A stretch of 40,491 bases of DNA from Nocardia carnea (lineage in GTDB: Bacteria; Actinomycetota; Actinomycetes; Mycobacteriales; Mycobacteriaceae), in NCBI RefSeq assembly GCF_029868855.1, contig NZ_JARWOV010000047.1, positions 1 to 40,491 on the forward strand, written 5' to 3'. The position numbers and the translations under genes were made by a program. The notes beneath the pieces were generated by a model, which saw only the letters and a program-made list of their open reading frames with translations, made no database searches and had not been told where the DNA came from. Positions 25,779 through 35,227 of the stretch are shown one piece after another (the first letter of the stretch is position 1; each line of letters begins with the position of its first letter).

Positions 25779-25816
25779 GTTTCCCGGCCGTCAAGGGTTT
25801 GTTTCGCCAGTGTTAC
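25779..25816 (-). promoter_or_regulatory. tandem GlnR operator upstream of glnA1
   Basis: Read on the reverse strand: GTAAC-n6-GAAAC (25816-25801), then six bases, then TTGAC-n6-GAAAC (25794-25779). The actinobacterial GlnR consensus is gTnAC-n6-GaAAC repeated with six-base spacing. The first box is perfect and the second differs at one base. The TTGAC also begins a plausible -35 element (TTGACG), so GlnR would sit on the promoter of glnA1, about 75-110 bases before its start. Confidence 0.8.
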
Positions 25817-25964
25817 ACGTAGCGCACAGCACGTGTCGTCGGCCACGCCACGGACATTACCGCGCGCCGTGCCGCCCGGACAGTCGCGACCGCACCGGCG
25901 GGCAGGCTGTTGCGCACGGTAACCGCCCGATATGCCGGAAACGACGACGCCTATCCTGGGATTC

Positions 25965-26495
25965 ATGGCACGTGTCACCGGATCCTGGCTCACCGGACCC
26001 TCCGAGAAACCGGGCGATCCGGAACCGAGCGAATACGCGGGCGAACATATCGGGCTGCCCCGCACCGGTGCGGGATCGCTGGTCGGGATGGCCCGCCGGA
26101 TCGTGGCGATGCTCGTGGACTGGGTGATCGCGATGGGGATCGCCGCGCTGATCGTGCGACCCGACCCGGATCGGATCATCGCCGAGGCCGAGCTGCCGGC
26201 CGGTGTCGCCGAACCGACGGCGTTCGAGGCCGTGGCCGGGGCGTTGAGCACCCCGACGTGGATGGTCTGGATGGTGATCGGCCTGGTCGCGGTCGCGCTC
26301 TTCGGTTTCACACCCGGGCAGTACTTCCTCCGGTTGCGCGTGATCAGGGTCGACGCGCCGGTGCGGGTCGGGTTCCTGCGCGCGCTGGGCCGGCAGGTCC
26401 TGCTGACCTTCGTGGTGCCGGCGCTGTTCACCGACGGTGACGGACGCGGTATGCACGACCGGGCAACCGGGACCGCGGTGGTACGCACGCGCTGA
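25965..26495 (+). CDS. RDD-family membrane protein
   Basis: A 176-residue membrane protein of the RDD family. It has three hydrophobic segments: about residues 42-60 (IVAMLVDWVIAMGIAALIV), 92-112 (WMVWMVIGLVAVALFGF) and 135-150. The conserved Arg/Asp pair is seen in GMARRIVAMLVDW, and the C-terminal DGRGMHDRATGTAV fits the family's final Asp. The role is unknown; some relatives affect ion transport. It is divergent from glnA1, the arrangement recalled for Rv2219A beside Rv2220 in M. tuberculosis. The ATG chosen is the one before ARVTGSWL. Confidence 0.85.
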   Translation: MARVTGSWLTGPSEKPGDPEPSEYAGEHIGLPRTGAGSLVGMARRIVAMLVDWVIAMGIAALIVRPDPDRIIAEAELPAGVAEPTAFEAVAGALSTPTWMVWMVIGLVAVALFGFTPGQYFLRLRVIRVDAPVRVGFLRALGRQVLLTFVVPALFTDGDGRGMHDRATGTAVVRTR

Positions 26496-26528
26496 CCGGG
26501 CCTGCGGGGGCGGTCATAGGATCGCCCG

Positions 26529-26897
26529 GTGTCGTTGAATCCCGCCCTGCTCGGCCTACGGTTCCTGCTGGAGCTGTCCGCCTTCGCATCGTTCGCGCTC
26601 CTGGGTTGGCGGGCGACCGACAGCCCGTTCCGCTGGCTGCTCGTGGTGGTGTTACCGGTGGTCGCCGCGGCCGTGTGGGGTGTGTTCGCCGTTCCGGAGG
26701 ATCCGAGCCGATCGGGTATGGCACCGGTCGCCGTTCCCGGGCCGGTGCGGCTGGTCGTCGAGTTCGCGGTGTTCTGGGGTGGCGCGGCAGCGTTGTGGAC
26801 CGGCGGTCTCCCACAACTCGCGATTGTCTCGGCGGCCGTCCTGGCGGTCTACCACGTCGTCGCCTACGACCGTGTGCTCTGGCTGCTACGGCACTAG
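26529..26897 (+). CDS. YrdB-like DUF2568 membrane protein
   Basis: A 122-residue protein of the YrdB/DUF2568 family with four hydrophobic helices, at about residues 7-27, 36-54, 71-89 and 96-115. It starts at GTG. Family stretches are LRFLLELSAFASFALLGW and VEFAVFWGGAAALW. Function is unknown. It follows the RDD gene on the same strand after 33 bases and may share its transcript. Its stop is one base from that of the converging DUF4191 gene. The gene is not part of the mycobacterial version of this locus as I recall it, so it is a local addition. Confidence 0.8.
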   Translation: MSLNPALLGLRFLLELSAFASFALLGWRATDSPFRWLLVVVLPVVAAAVWGVFAVPEDPSRSGMAPVAVPGPVRLVVEFAVFWGGAAALWTGGLPQLAIVSAAVLAVYHVVAYDRVLWLLRH

Positions 26898-26898
26898 C

Positions 26899-27633
26899 TC
26901 AGCGGCGGCGGATGGTGCGCTGCATACCGCGCATCTTGGCGTTCGTCGGCATCGGGCCCTTCGGCATCGCCGGTCCGCCGCGGGCGCTCAGGGCGCTGAG
27001 CCGGCCTTCGATCTGGTCCATCCGCTTGGTGTCGATATTGCGGGGCAGTTTGGTGAGGTAGCGCTGCAGTTCCTTGAGCGGAACCTGGCCTTCCTCGTTA
27101 CCGACCAGCACGTCGTAGATGGGGGTGTCGCCGACGAGCCGGGCGGTGCGCTTCTTCTCCTGCGCGAGCAACGACCGCAGTCGCTGCGGCGAGCCCTCGG
27201 CCACGAAGATCACGCCGGGCAGCCCGATCACCCGGTGCACGGCGTCGAGTTGGGTGGTGGCAGCGACACCGTTGCTGACCCGCCATTTGCCCTGCAAGTT
27301 GTCCAGCACCCAGGCAGCGGCGCCGGCCTGGCCCTCGGCCTTGCCGTAGACGGTCTTCTGCACGCGCCGGCCGAAGATGATGAAGGCGAACAGCACACCC
27401 AGCAGCAGGCCCAGGGGCAGCAGGAACCACTGCACACCGAACAGGAAACCGATCCCGAACAGCACCAGCGTGGTGATCACCACGGCGCCGATCATCAGCG
27501 GCAGCAGCAGCTTGTCCTCTTTGCGCTGCATCTGGAACGCCTGCCAGATCTGCTGACGACGTTCCTTCGACTGCTGTTTGCGCGCCGCTTTCGCCGCGGC
27601 CTTCGCCTCTTTGTCGGGCTTGCCTGCTGCCAT
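26899..27633 (-). CDS. DUF4191 membrane protein (Rv2219-like)
   Basis: A 244-residue protein. A charged N-terminal helix (KPDKEAKAAAKAARKQQSKE) is followed by two transmembrane helices at about residues 43-62 and 67-88, then a soluble domain (GAAAWVLDNLQGKWRVSNGV, PGVIFVAEGSPQRLRSLLAQ) and a basic tail ending in RRR. This matches the DUF4191 family that lies beside lipA and glnA1 in mycobacteria. Function is unknown. The frame is open much further upstream, to beyond 29 kb, but that is antisense to other genes; the ATG before AAGKPDKE is the sensible start. Confidence 0.87.
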   Translation of the reverse strand: MAAGKPDKEAKAAAKAARKQQSKERRQQIWQAFQMQRKEDKLLLPLMIGAVVITTLVLFGIGFLFGVQWFLLPLGLLLGVLFAFIIFGRRVQKTVYGKAEGQAGAAAWVLDNLQGKWRVSNGVAATTQLDAVHRVIGLPGVIFVAEGSPQRLRSLLAQEKKRTARLVGDTPIYDVLVGNEEGQVPLKELQRYLTKLPRNIDTKRMDQIEGRLSALSARGGPAMPKGPMPTNAKMRGMQRTIRRR

Positions 27634-27906
27634 GACCCCCACAATAATGCCCGCACCCGAACCGCCGGTCACGGGACGGGCAAGCCATCCTGGCCGGTCG
27701 AGCCGCCCGAACCGCACGCCACCGGACCGCGGGCGGCGGCGTGCGCCCCCATGAAGGCGGCGGGTCGCAGACGGCACCTGGTGACGCGGGGATGAGCGGG
27801 CAGTCGCCCCGGTGCGGAGTGAGACCCGGATCCGGAACAGCGGCCCGAATTCACGACATCCGGACAGTGCCGGGACGCCGCGTTGCCGGGCGAGGACAAT
27901 ACAGGG

Positions 27907-29325
27907 ATGTCCACCAACCTCGAGGCCCGTCCGTCTTCCGGCGACCCGGTCGACGACGCCACCGCGGAACGGCTCGCGATGGCGCTGCGCTGTGTCACCG
28001 TGTCCCGCGAGGAGGTAGCCGCGTCCGGTGTGGAGCCGGATTCGGCCGGGGCGCGGACTGCGCTCGATGCCGAGTTCCGCCGGCTCGGCGCCCACCTGGA
28101 AGAGTCGTTCCCGCGAGTGCACGCGGAACTGGAACTCGAGAAATTCGGGCACAGCCGTCTCTACACCTGGCGCGGGACCGACGACACCCGGACCGCGGCC
28201 ATTCTGCTGGCGCACCAGGATGTGGTGCCCGCCGACGAACCCGGCCGCTGGACCCACCCACCGTTCGCGGGGGTGGTCGACGACGAGTTCATTTGGGGGC
28301 GCGGCGCGATCGACGACAAGAGCCGCGTACTGGCGATTCTGGAAGCCGCCGAATCCGCCTTGGCCGCCGGGCTGCGGCCACGCCACACCGTCTATTTGGC
28401 CTTCGGGCACGACGAGGAGGTCTTCGGCGATACCGGGGCCGTGCAGATGGCGGACCGGTTGCGTGAGCGCGGGGTGCGGGCGGACCTGCTGCTGGACGAG
28501 GGCGGGGTGATCACCGACGGGATCGTCCGGGACGTCGAGGTTCCGGTGGCCACGATCATGGTCGGCGAGAAGGGCTACGCCACGGTCCGGCTGTCGGTCA
28601 CCGATCAGGGCGGGCATTCGTCCATGCCGGGACGGCAGACGGCGATCGGCCGGCTGGCCCGGGCGGTGAGCCGGGTACAGGACCATCCGATGCCCCTGCG
28701 GATAATGCCCGTGGTCACCGATATGCTCACCCGCCTGCGACCGCATCTGCCCACGGCCAAACGCCGCCTGCTGGGGTTCGCGGGAGCCGCCGCGCCGGTG
28801 GTCGCCCGGATCCTGGCCGCGACCCCGCAGACCGAATCGCTGGTGCGCACCACTACCGCTCCGACGGTGATCCGCGGCGGGGTGAAGGCGAATGTGCTGC
28901 CGCAGCAGGCGGAGGCGCTGATCAATTTCCGGATCCTGCCCGGCGATACGGTGGAGTCCGTACTGGCGCACTGCCGCCGGACGGTGCGCGATGCCCGGGT
29001 GTCGATCGAACTGGTGGGGATGTCGGCCGAACCCTCCCCCGCCCCCGCGCCGGGACCGCAGTTCGATCTGGTCGCCGAACTCACCCGGCAGGTGGCACCG
29101 GAGGCGGCCGTGACCACCGGACTGGTGCCGGGCGCCACCGATTCCCGCCACTACGACGATCTGGCCGCGACCCGCTGTAATTTCGCGCCGATCCGGCTCA
29201 CCGCCGCGGATCTGGAGCGGATCCACGGAAACGACGAGCGGCTGTCGCGGGTGAATTACGCTCGGCTGATCGAATTCAACCGACGCCTGCTCAGCGCGCT
29301 CGCCGAACCGGACCGGGCACACTGA
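27907..29325 (+). CDS. M20-family metallopeptidase
   Basis: A 472-residue M20 peptidase, a di-zinc enzyme that trims peptides or deacylates amino acids. Zinc ligands can be placed: His near residue 103 (ILLAHQDVVPAD), bridging Asp near 135 in GRGAIDDKS, and the catalytic Glu pair in GHDEEVFGDTG near 167. The dimer domain lies between about 205 and 340 (GGHSSMPGRQTAIGRLA). The C-terminal His is in VPGATDSRHYDDL. It belongs to the carboxypeptidase-S-like branch. There is no signal peptide. The ATG at 27907 follows GGG; an earlier ATG at 27883 is less likely. Confidence 0.9.
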   Translation: MSTNLEARPSSGDPVDDATAERLAMALRCVTVSREEVAASGVEPDSAGARTALDAEFRRLGAHLEESFPRVHAELELEKFGHSRLYTWRGTDDTRTAAILLAHQDVVPADEPGRWTHPPFAGVVDDEFIWGRGAIDDKSRVLAILEAAESALAAGLRPRHTVYLAFGHDEEVFGDTGAVQMADRLRERGVRADLLLDEGGVITDGIVRDVEVPVATIMVGEKGYATVRLSVTDQGGHSSMPGRQTAIGRLARAVSRVQDHPMPLRIMPVVTDMLTRLRPHLPTAKRRLLGFAGAAAPVVARILAATPQTESLVRTTTAPTVIRGGVKANVLPQQAEALINFRILPGDTVESVLAHCRRTVRDARVSIELVGMSAEPSPAPAPGPQFDLVAELTRQVAPEAAVTTGLVPGATDSRHYDDLAATRCNFAPIRLTAADLERIHGNDERLSRVNYARLIEFNRRLLSALAEPDRAH

Positions 29326-29365
29326 CCGGCCGAGCGCTTCGGGAACCGAGCGGATGCGATACCTT

Positions 29366-29385
29366 CGCCGGCGCTTCGGCCGGCG
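29366..29385. terminator. GC-rich hairpin after the M20 gene
   Basis: CGCCGGC (29366-29372) and GCCGGCG (29379-29385) form a perfect 7-bp stem around a six-base loop, between the M20 stop and the lipase gene. There is no T-tract. Confidence 0.4.
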
Positions 29386-29418
29386 CGACTCACATGTACC
29401 AGCTCCGAAGGAGAACCG

Positions 29419-30303
29419 GTGACCAGCAACCAGGACATCCATACCGAACGCGGAGAGTTCGAGCACGCCGGTCGACGGCTCGTCCGCCGTTCCTGGGTGC
29501 CCGGGACACCCGTACGCGGCGCGATCGTGCTCGTGCACGGGGTGGCCGAACATTCGGGCCGATACGACTATGCCGGGCGGACGCTGGCCGCGGCCGGGTT
29601 CGCGGTCCACGCCCTCGACCATGTGGGCCACGGTGAATCCGCGCGGGTCGGCGCGCCGGCCAACCTCGGTTCGATCGACGACGCAGCGGACAAGGTGGCC
29701 GCGCTGCTCGAGCTGGTACGCGCCGAGAATCCCGGCGTACCCCTCTTCGTGATCGGGCATTCGATGGGTGCGCTGATCACCCTGTACCTGGCTACCCGGG
29801 CGCCGCTGGACGTCGCCGGTGTGGTGGTCTCGGCACCCCCGCTGCTCATCGACGCCGGTAACCCGGTGCAGCGTCTACTGGCGCCGGTTCTCACCCGTAT
29901 CGCGCCGAACCTGGGTGTGCTGAAACTGGATTCGTCGCAGATCAGCCGCGACCCCGATGTGGTCACCGCCTACGACAACGATCCGCTGGTATTCCGCGGA
30001 AAGCTCCCGGCGCGCACCGCCACCGAAATCCTTACTGCCGCCGGTCAGGTACTCGACCGCCTGCCGCAGTTGCGGGTACCGACCCTGGCGATGCACGGAA
30101 CCGCCGACGCCATCGCCGCCCCCGCGAGTACCGATCGGATCGAACAGCATGCGGGCACCACCGATCTCACGGTCCGCCGCTACGACGGTCTGTTCCACGA
30201 GATCTTCAACGAACCCGAACGCGATCAGGTCCTCGCCGATGTCGTCACCTGGTTGACCGCCCGGCTGCCGGAGCCCAGTGAAACGGGCGCCGAAGGACTT
30301 TGA
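29419..30303 (+). CDS. monoacylglycerol lipase (alpha/beta-hydrolase)
   Basis: A 294-residue hydrolase resembling mycobacterial monoacylglycerol lipase (Rv0183-type). It has IVLVHGVAEHSGRYDYAGR (HGxxEHxxRY is typical), the nucleophile elbow GHSMG with Ser near residue 114, an Asp in AMHGTADAIAAP and His in LFHEIFNEPER. It would release fatty acid from monoglycerides or lysophospholipids. It starts at GTG with GAAGGAG seven bases upstream. There is no signal peptide. The following HPr-like gene is on the same strand about 110 bases later. Confidence 0.9.
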   Translation: MTSNQDIHTERGEFEHAGRRLVRRSWVPGTPVRGAIVLVHGVAEHSGRYDYAGRTLAAAGFAVHALDHVGHGESARVGAPANLGSIDDAADKVAALLELVRAENPGVPLFVIGHSMGALITLYLATRAPLDVAGVVVSAPPLLIDAGNPVQRLLAPVLTRIAPNLGVLKLDSSQISRDPDVVTAYDNDPLVFRGKLPARTATEILTAAGQVLDRLPQLRVPTLAMHGTADAIAAPASTDRIEQHAGTTDLTVRRYDGLFHEIFNEPERDQVLADVVTWLTARLPEPSETGAEGL

Positions 30304-30412
30304 TATCGGACGATCAGAACACGCGCCCGGGGTAGACGGTCGGCGGCGAGGGCACCGCGCCATTGAAGGGGCCCGATCAATAAACTGTGCGTATCCGTGG
30401 TGAAGGAGGACT

Positions 30413-30706
30413 GTGTACGTCGAAGAAATCCGTTCACCCGGCGCGCTGACCGCGGAATCCGCCGAAGAGCTGGCGGCGAGCGCCGTCGGCTACACCTCTC
30501 GCATCACCGTCGCCGCGGGTGGGCACGCGGTCAACCTGCCCGTTCTCCCGTGGTGCTGGGCCGACCTCGGTATAGCCGCGGGCACCCAGGTGACGATCAC
30601 CGCCGAGGCCGGCAGCCGCCCGCCCGACCTCGAGGACCGGCGGGCACTCGAGGCCGTCGTCTCCTGTTTCCGCACGCTTGGCCACACCACCATTCGGCAC
30701 CCGTAA
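30413..30706 (+). CDS. HPr-fold protein lacking the phosphoryl histidine
   Basis: A 97-residue protein that aligns by eye with the phosphocarrier HPr over its full length. It has a helix region LTAESAEELAASAVGYTSRITV, then GHAVNLPVLPWCWADLGIAAGTQVTITAEAG (compare VNLKSIMGVMSLGIAKGAEITISA in HPr), then a C-terminal helix RALEAVVSCFRTLG. The GIHARPA motif with the phosphorylated His15 is replaced by GALTAES, and the Ser46 region is also changed. So it is not a working phosphocarrier. It may be a regulator that binds HPr partners; this is inference. The start is GTG after GGAGG. Confidence 0.62.
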   Translation: MYVEEIRSPGALTAESAEELAASAVGYTSRITVAAGGHAVNLPVLPWCWADLGIAAGTQVTITAEAGSRPPDLEDRRALEAVVSCFRTLGHTTIRHP

Positions 30707-30793
30707 CGCCGCCGAGTCCCGAATCGGTACGACCGGAACGAAAACGCACCGGCGCCCGACCCGGGGGGCGCAGAGCGCCGCGGAACGCGCGTT

Positions 30794-33700
30794 TCAGACG
30801 CCGAACACCCGTTCCACCACCCGGCGCGCCCGCCGAGTGACCCGCAGGTAGTTGTCCAGGAATTCCCCGCCGTCGTCACTGGGCCACCCCGCTACCCGCG
30901 CCACCGCGGACAGCATGCGACCCGGTGCGGGAAGTTGGTCGCTGGGCTTACCGCGCACCAGCACGAGGGCGTTGCGGGCCGCGGTGGCGGTCAGCCAGGA
31001 CTGCCGGAGCAGGTGGGTGTCCTCGGCACCGAGTAGTTCGTGGCGGGCGATGACGTCCAGCGCTTCCAGCGTGGAGGTGTTGTGCAGTTCCGGGACCTCG
31101 TGCGCATGCCGCAACTGCAGCAGTTGCACCGTCCATTCGATATCGGCGAGGCCGCCGCGGCCCAGTTTGGTGTGGGTGGCGGGGTCGGCGCCGCGGGGCA
31201 GCCGTTCGGAATCCACCCGGGCCTTGATCCGCCGGATCTCCCGCACCGCCTCGGCCGAGACACCGCCGGCCGGGTAGCGCACCGGATCGATCGTATGCAG
31301 GAACCGCAGGCCCAGGTCCTGGTCCCCGGCTACCTGATGGGCCCGCAGCAGGGCCTGCACTTCCCAGGGCTGCGCCCACTGCCGGTAGTACGCCTCGTAG
31401 GCGGTGAGGGTGCGCACCAACGGCCCGCTGCGCCCCTCGGGGCGCAAACCGGCATCGACCTGTAGCGGCGGGTCGGTACTGGGTGCGCCGAGCAGTTTCT
31501 GTACCTGTTCGGCGATACCGTTGGCCCATTTCACCGCGACGTGCTCGTCCTCGCCCGGCCGGGGCTCGCAGACGAACAGCACATCGGCGTCCGATCCGTA
31601 ACCGAGTTCCATCCCGCCGAGCCGGCCCATCCCGATCACCGCGAAATCCGCGGGTGCGGGCCCGCCCCGTTCCGCGACACCGGCCCGGATCACCGCCCGC
31701 AGCGAGGCCTCGAGCACCGCCACCCATACCGAGGACAGCGCGGTGCAGACCTGCGGCACATCGAGCAGCCCGAGCAGATCCGCCGAGGCCACCCGGGCCA
31801 GTTCGTGCCGGCGCAGCGAACGTGCGGTCGCCACGGCACGTTTGGGGTCGTCGTAGCGGTCCGCGGCGGTGAGGATACCGCCCGCCACATCCGCGGGCTG
31901 GGTGCGCAGCAGCAGCGGGCCCTCGGGGCCGTCGGCGAACATGCGGATGGTTTCGGGGGCATTGATGAGCAGGTCGGGCAGGTAGGCCGAGGAACCCAGC
32001 ACCATCATCAGCCGCTGCCCCACCGCACCTTCGTCGCGCAGCACGCGCAGGTACCAGTCCTGGTCGTTCAGGCCTTCGGACACCCGCCGGTAGGCGAGCA
32101 GGCCGGCGTCGGGGTCGGGGGTGTCGCCGAGCCAGGCCAGCAGGGTCGGCAGCAGCAGGGCCTGGATCCGGCCCTTCCGGGAGATACCGCTGGTCAGGGC
32201 CCGCAGATGACCCAGGGCATGTTCCGGGTCGGCATAACCCAGTGCGGCGAGCTGCCGCACGGCGGCGTCGGGGCTGAGCCGCAGTGCGGCGGTTTCGATA
32301 CTGGCCACCGATTCCAGCAGCGGACGATAGAAGAGTTTGGTGTGCAGCCGCCGGATCCGGCTGGTGTTGCGGCGCAGCTCCACCTGCAAGACCCCGGCGG
32401 CATCGCGTTTACCGTCGGGCCGGATATGTGCGGCCCGGGCCAGCCACCGCATACCTTCCTCGTCGTCGGCGGCCGGCAGGGTATGCGTGCGTTTGAGCCG
32501 CTGCAGTTGCAGCCGGTGTTCCAGCAGCCGCAGGAATTCGTAGGAGGCGGTGAGGTTGGCGGCGTCCTCGCGACCCACATAGCCGCGCGCGGCCAACGCC
32601 GCGAGGGCTTCCACGGTGCCCTGTACACGGAGTTTCGGGTCGACCCGGCCGTGCACGAGCTGCAGGAGCTGCACCGCGAACTCCACATCGCGCAGGCTGC
32701 CGCTGCCCAGTTTCAGTTCCCGCTCCCGCAGGTCCGCGGGCACCAGATCCTCCACGCGGCGTCGCATGGCCTGTACGTCGGGCACGAAATCCGGGCGTTC
32801 GGAAGCGGTCCACACCATGGCGTCGGTGGCCGCGCGGTACTGCTCGCCCAGTTCCAGATCACCGGTCATCGGCCGCGCCTTGAGCAGTGCCTGGAACTCC
32901 CAGGTCCGCGCCCACCGCTGGTAGTAGGCCAGATGCGATTCGAGCGTGCGCACCAGGGCGCCTGCCTTGCCCTCGGGTCGCAGCGCCGCGTCCACCTCGA
33001 AGAACGCGGAACTGCCGACGGTCATCATCTCCGCGGCCAGGCGGGTGGCGGTGGCGTCGGCGGGTTCGGCGACGAACACGATATCGACATCGCTGACGTA
33101 GTTGAGTTCGCAGGCCCCGCTTTTACCCATGGCGATAACCGCCAGCCGCACCGGACACGGTTCGTCGCGGCACACCCGCGCCACCGCCACCGCGAGCGCG
33201 GTGGTGAGCGCGGCGTCGGCGAGGGCGGTGAGCTGCCGGCCCACCACCTCGTACGGAACGACCGGTTCGTCCTCCACGGTCGCGGCCAGATCGACGGCGG
33301 CGAGCAGCATGAGCTGATCGCGGTAGCGTTTGCGTAGCGCGGCCACCACTTCGGGCCCGGATTCGGTGGCGCGGAACAACATCGGCGCGGCGTTGGGCCC
33401 GGTTTCCGGCTCGGCACCGACCACCGCGAGCAGATCGGCGATCAGTTCGTCCCGGTCGGGCAGTTCGTCGCGGCGCAACATCGTCCAGGAGCGCGGATCG
33501 GCCACCAGGTGATCACCGAACGCGGTGGAGGAACCGATGAGCGCGAACAGCCGGCCGCGCAGCGTGGGGTCGGCGCGAATCGCGGAATCCAGGGCATCCC
33601 ACTCGCTTCCGAGCGATTCCCGGATCCGGATCAGGGTGCTGAGTGCCAGATCGGCGTCCGGCGCGCGCGACAGGGCCCACAGCACCGCGATGCTCTCGAC

Positions 33701-33805
33701 ATTGTCCCAGCCGAGGGTTGTCAGCGATTCGGCGGCCGTCGGCTCGAGCAATCCGAGCCGGCCGGCACGGGGGACGGCGGACCGGGCGGACGGGGGGCGG
33801 ACCAT
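30794..33805 (-). CDS. glnE: bifunctional glutamine synthetase adenylyltransferase/deadenylyltransferase
   Basis: GlnE adds AMP to, and removes it from, the regulatory tyrosine of glutamine synthetase. The 1,003 residues hold two nucleotidyltransferase halves. The N-terminal one has [20 protein letters not shown] near residues 225-244. The C-terminal one has [20 protein letters not shown] near 720-740. Each contains the DxD metal site. The halves are joined by helical regions (for example [21 protein letters not shown] segment and [20 protein letters not shown]). The first half is normally the deadenylylase, the second the adenylylase. It lies 61 bases downstream of glnA2 on the same strand, a probable operon, as in mycobacteria. 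Its expected target, GlnA1, is encoded about 8 kb away. Confidence 0.96.
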   Translation of the reverse strand: MVRPPSARSAVPRAGRLGLLEPTAAESLTTLGWDNVESIAVLWALSRAPDADLALSTLIRIRESLGSEWDALDSAIRADPTLRGRLFALIGSSTAFGDHLVADPRSWTMLRRDELPDRDELIADLLAVVGAEPETGPNAAPMLFRATESGPEVVAALRKRYRDQLMLLAAVDLAATVEDEPVVPYEVVGRQLTALADAALTTALAVAVARVCRDEPCPVRLAVIAMGKSGACELNYVSDVDIVFVAEPADATATRLAAEMMTVGSSAFFEVDAALRPEGKAGALVRTLESHLAYYQRWARTWEFQALLKARPMTGDLELGEQYRAATDAMVWTASERPDFVPDVQAMRRRVEDLVPADLRERELKLGSGSLRDVEFAVQLLQLVHGRVDPKLRVQGTVEALAALAARGYVGREDAANLTASYEFLRLLEHRLQLQRLKRTHTLPAADDEEGMRWLARAAHIRPDGKRDAAGVLQVELRRNTSRIRRLHTKLFYRPLLESVASIETAALRLSPDAAVRQLAALGYADPEHALGHLRALTSGISRKGRIQALLLPTLLAWLGDTPDPDAGLLAYRRVSEGLNDQDWYLRVLRDEGAVGQRLMMVLGSSAYLPDLLINAPETIRMFADGPEGPLLLRTQPADVAGGILTAADRYDDPKRAVATARSLRRHELARVASADLLGLLDVPQVCTALSSVWVAVLEASLRAVIRAGVAERGGPAPADFAVIGMGRLGGMELGYGSDADVLFVCEPRPGEDEHVAVKWANGIAEQVQKLLGAPSTDPPLQVDAGLRPEGRSGPLVRTLTAYEAYYRQWAQPWEVQALLRAHQVAGDQDLGLRFLHTIDPVRYPAGGVSAEAVREIRRIKARVDSERLPRGADPATHTKLGRGGLADIEWTVQLLQLRHAHEVPELHNTSTLEALDVIARHELLGAEDTHLLRQSWLTATAARNALVLVRGKPSDQLPAPGRMLSAVARVAGWPSDDGGEFLDNYLRVTRRARRVVERVFGV

Positions 33806-33866
33806 GAGCCAAAGTTACCCAGTTCGTACCGGGAAGTGTGCCGGACCCCCGCTCGCCGCCGCGTCG

Positions 33867-35204
33867 TTACAGGCCGAGGTACTCCTGCAGTTCGAACGGT
33901 GTCACCTGGGTCCGGTAATCCGCCCACTCCCGGCGCTTGTTGCGCAGGAAGAAATCGAAGACATGCTCGCCGAGCGTTTCGGCGACCAGTTCCGACCGTT
34001 CCATCGCCCGCAGCGCCTCGTCCAGCGTGCCGGGCAGTTCCTTGAACCCCATGGCGCGCCGTTCCGCCGCGGTGAGCGACCAGACATCGTCCTCGGCTTC
34101 GGCCGGCAGTTCGTAACCCTTCTCGATCCCCCGCAGGCCGGCGGCCAGCAGCACAGCGAAGGTCAGGTAGGGGTTGCAGGCCGAATCGGGGCTGCGGATC
34201 TCGACCCGCCGCGACGAGGCCTTGTTCGGGGTGTACATGGGCACCCGGACCAGCGCCGACCGGTTGGACCGGCCCCAGGAGGCCGCCGTCGGCGCCTCGC
34301 CGCCGTGGATGAGCCGTTTGTAGGAGTTCACCCACTGGTTGGTGACGGCGCTGATCTCGTGCGCGTGCTCGAGAATGCCCGCGATGAACGCCCGCGCGGT
34401 CCCCGAGAGATTGTCCGGATCGTCCGGGTCGGCGAAGGCGTTCGCCTCGCCTTCGAACAGGCTCATATGCGTATGCATGGCCGACCCGGGGTGCTGGGAG
34501 AACGGTTTGGGCATGAACGTCGCGCGCACGCCCTCGTCGATGGCGACTTCCTTGATCAGGTAGCGGAAGGTCATCACATTGTCGGCCATCGACAGGGCGT
34601 CGGCGTAGCGCAGATCGATCTCCTGCTGGCCGGGTGCGCCCTCGTGGTGGCTGAACTCCACCGAGATCCCCATCGATTCGAGGGCGTCGATGGCGTGGCG
34701 CCGGAAGTTCGGGGCGGAATCGTGCACGGCCTGGTCGAAGAACCCGCCGGTATCGGCCGGGACGGGCGGAAGGCCGTCGGCCTGGTTCTTCAGCAGGAAG
34801 AATTCGATCTCGGGGTGCACGTAGCAGCTGAAGCCCACATCGCCGGCCTTGTTCAGCTGACGCCGCAGGACGTGGCGCGGATCTGCCCACGAGGGCGAAC
34901 CGTCGGGCATGGTGATATCGCAGAACATCCGGGCGGAATGCTGATGTCCCTTGCTGGAGGCCCACGGCAGCACCTGGAAGGTGGACGGATCGGGCCGGGC
35001 CACCATATCGGCCTCGGAGATCCGGGCGAACCCCTCGATGGCCGAGCCGTCGAATCCGATGCCCTCTTCGAAGGCACCTTCGAGCTCGGCGGGCGCGATG
35101 GCGACGGACTTCAGATAGCCCAGCACATCGGTGAACCAGAGACGTACGAAGCGGATGTCCCGCTCTTCGAGCGTCCGCAGCACGAATTCCTTCTGGCGAT
35201 CCAT
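33867..35204 (-). CDS. glnA2: glutamine synthetase type I (GSI-alpha-like)
   Basis: A second type I glutamine synthetase, 445 residues from MDRQKEFVLRTLEERD, the same start as mycobacterial GlnA2. Catalytic segments are present: GIGFDGSAIEGFARISEADM, HPEIEFFLL, EFSHHEGAPGQQEIDLRY, GSAMHTHMSLFEG and NRSALVRVP. The adenylylation motif NLYxLP is missing; the matching position reads DDVWSLTAAERRAMG, so GlnE should not modify it. It also lacks the GSI-beta insertion. In mycobacteria GlnA2 is a minor or non-essential enzyme; related GlnA-like proteins in Streptomyces act on polyamines, so its substrate here is open. A possible GlnR site is upstream. glnE follows. Confidence 0.95.
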   Translation of the reverse strand: MDRQKEFVLRTLEERDIRFVRLWFTDVLGYLKSVAIAPAELEGAFEEGIGFDGSAIEGFARISEADMVARPDPSTFQVLPWASSKGHQHSARMFCDITMPDGSPSWADPRHVLRRQLNKAGDVGFSCYVHPEIEFFLLKNQADGLPPVPADTGGFFDQAVHDSAPNFRRHAIDALESMGISVEFSHHEGAPGQQEIDLRYADALSMADNVMTFRYLIKEVAIDEGVRATFMPKPFSQHPGSAMHTHMSLFEGEANAFADPDDPDNLSGTARAFIAGILEHAHEISAVTNQWVNSYKRLIHGGEAPTAASWGRSNRSALVRVPMYTPNKASSRRVEIRSPDSACNPYLTFAVLLAAGLRGIEKGYELPAEAEDDVWSLTAAERRAMGFKELPGTLDEALRAMERSELVAETLGEHVFDFFLRNKRREWADYRTQVTPFELQEYLGL

Positions 35205-35227
35205 GCCCGCGAGCGTAAGCACCCGGC

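Noticed and set aside
26899..29760. A 953-codon minus-strand frame ending in DUF4191
   Set aside because: The upstream two thirds are antisense to the M20 peptidase and lipase genes. Only the last 244 codons match a family.
31541..33337. A long plus-strand frame (598 codons) opposite glnE
   Set aside because: Antisense frames this long are common in GC-rich genes. The glnE strand has clear domains; this one has none.
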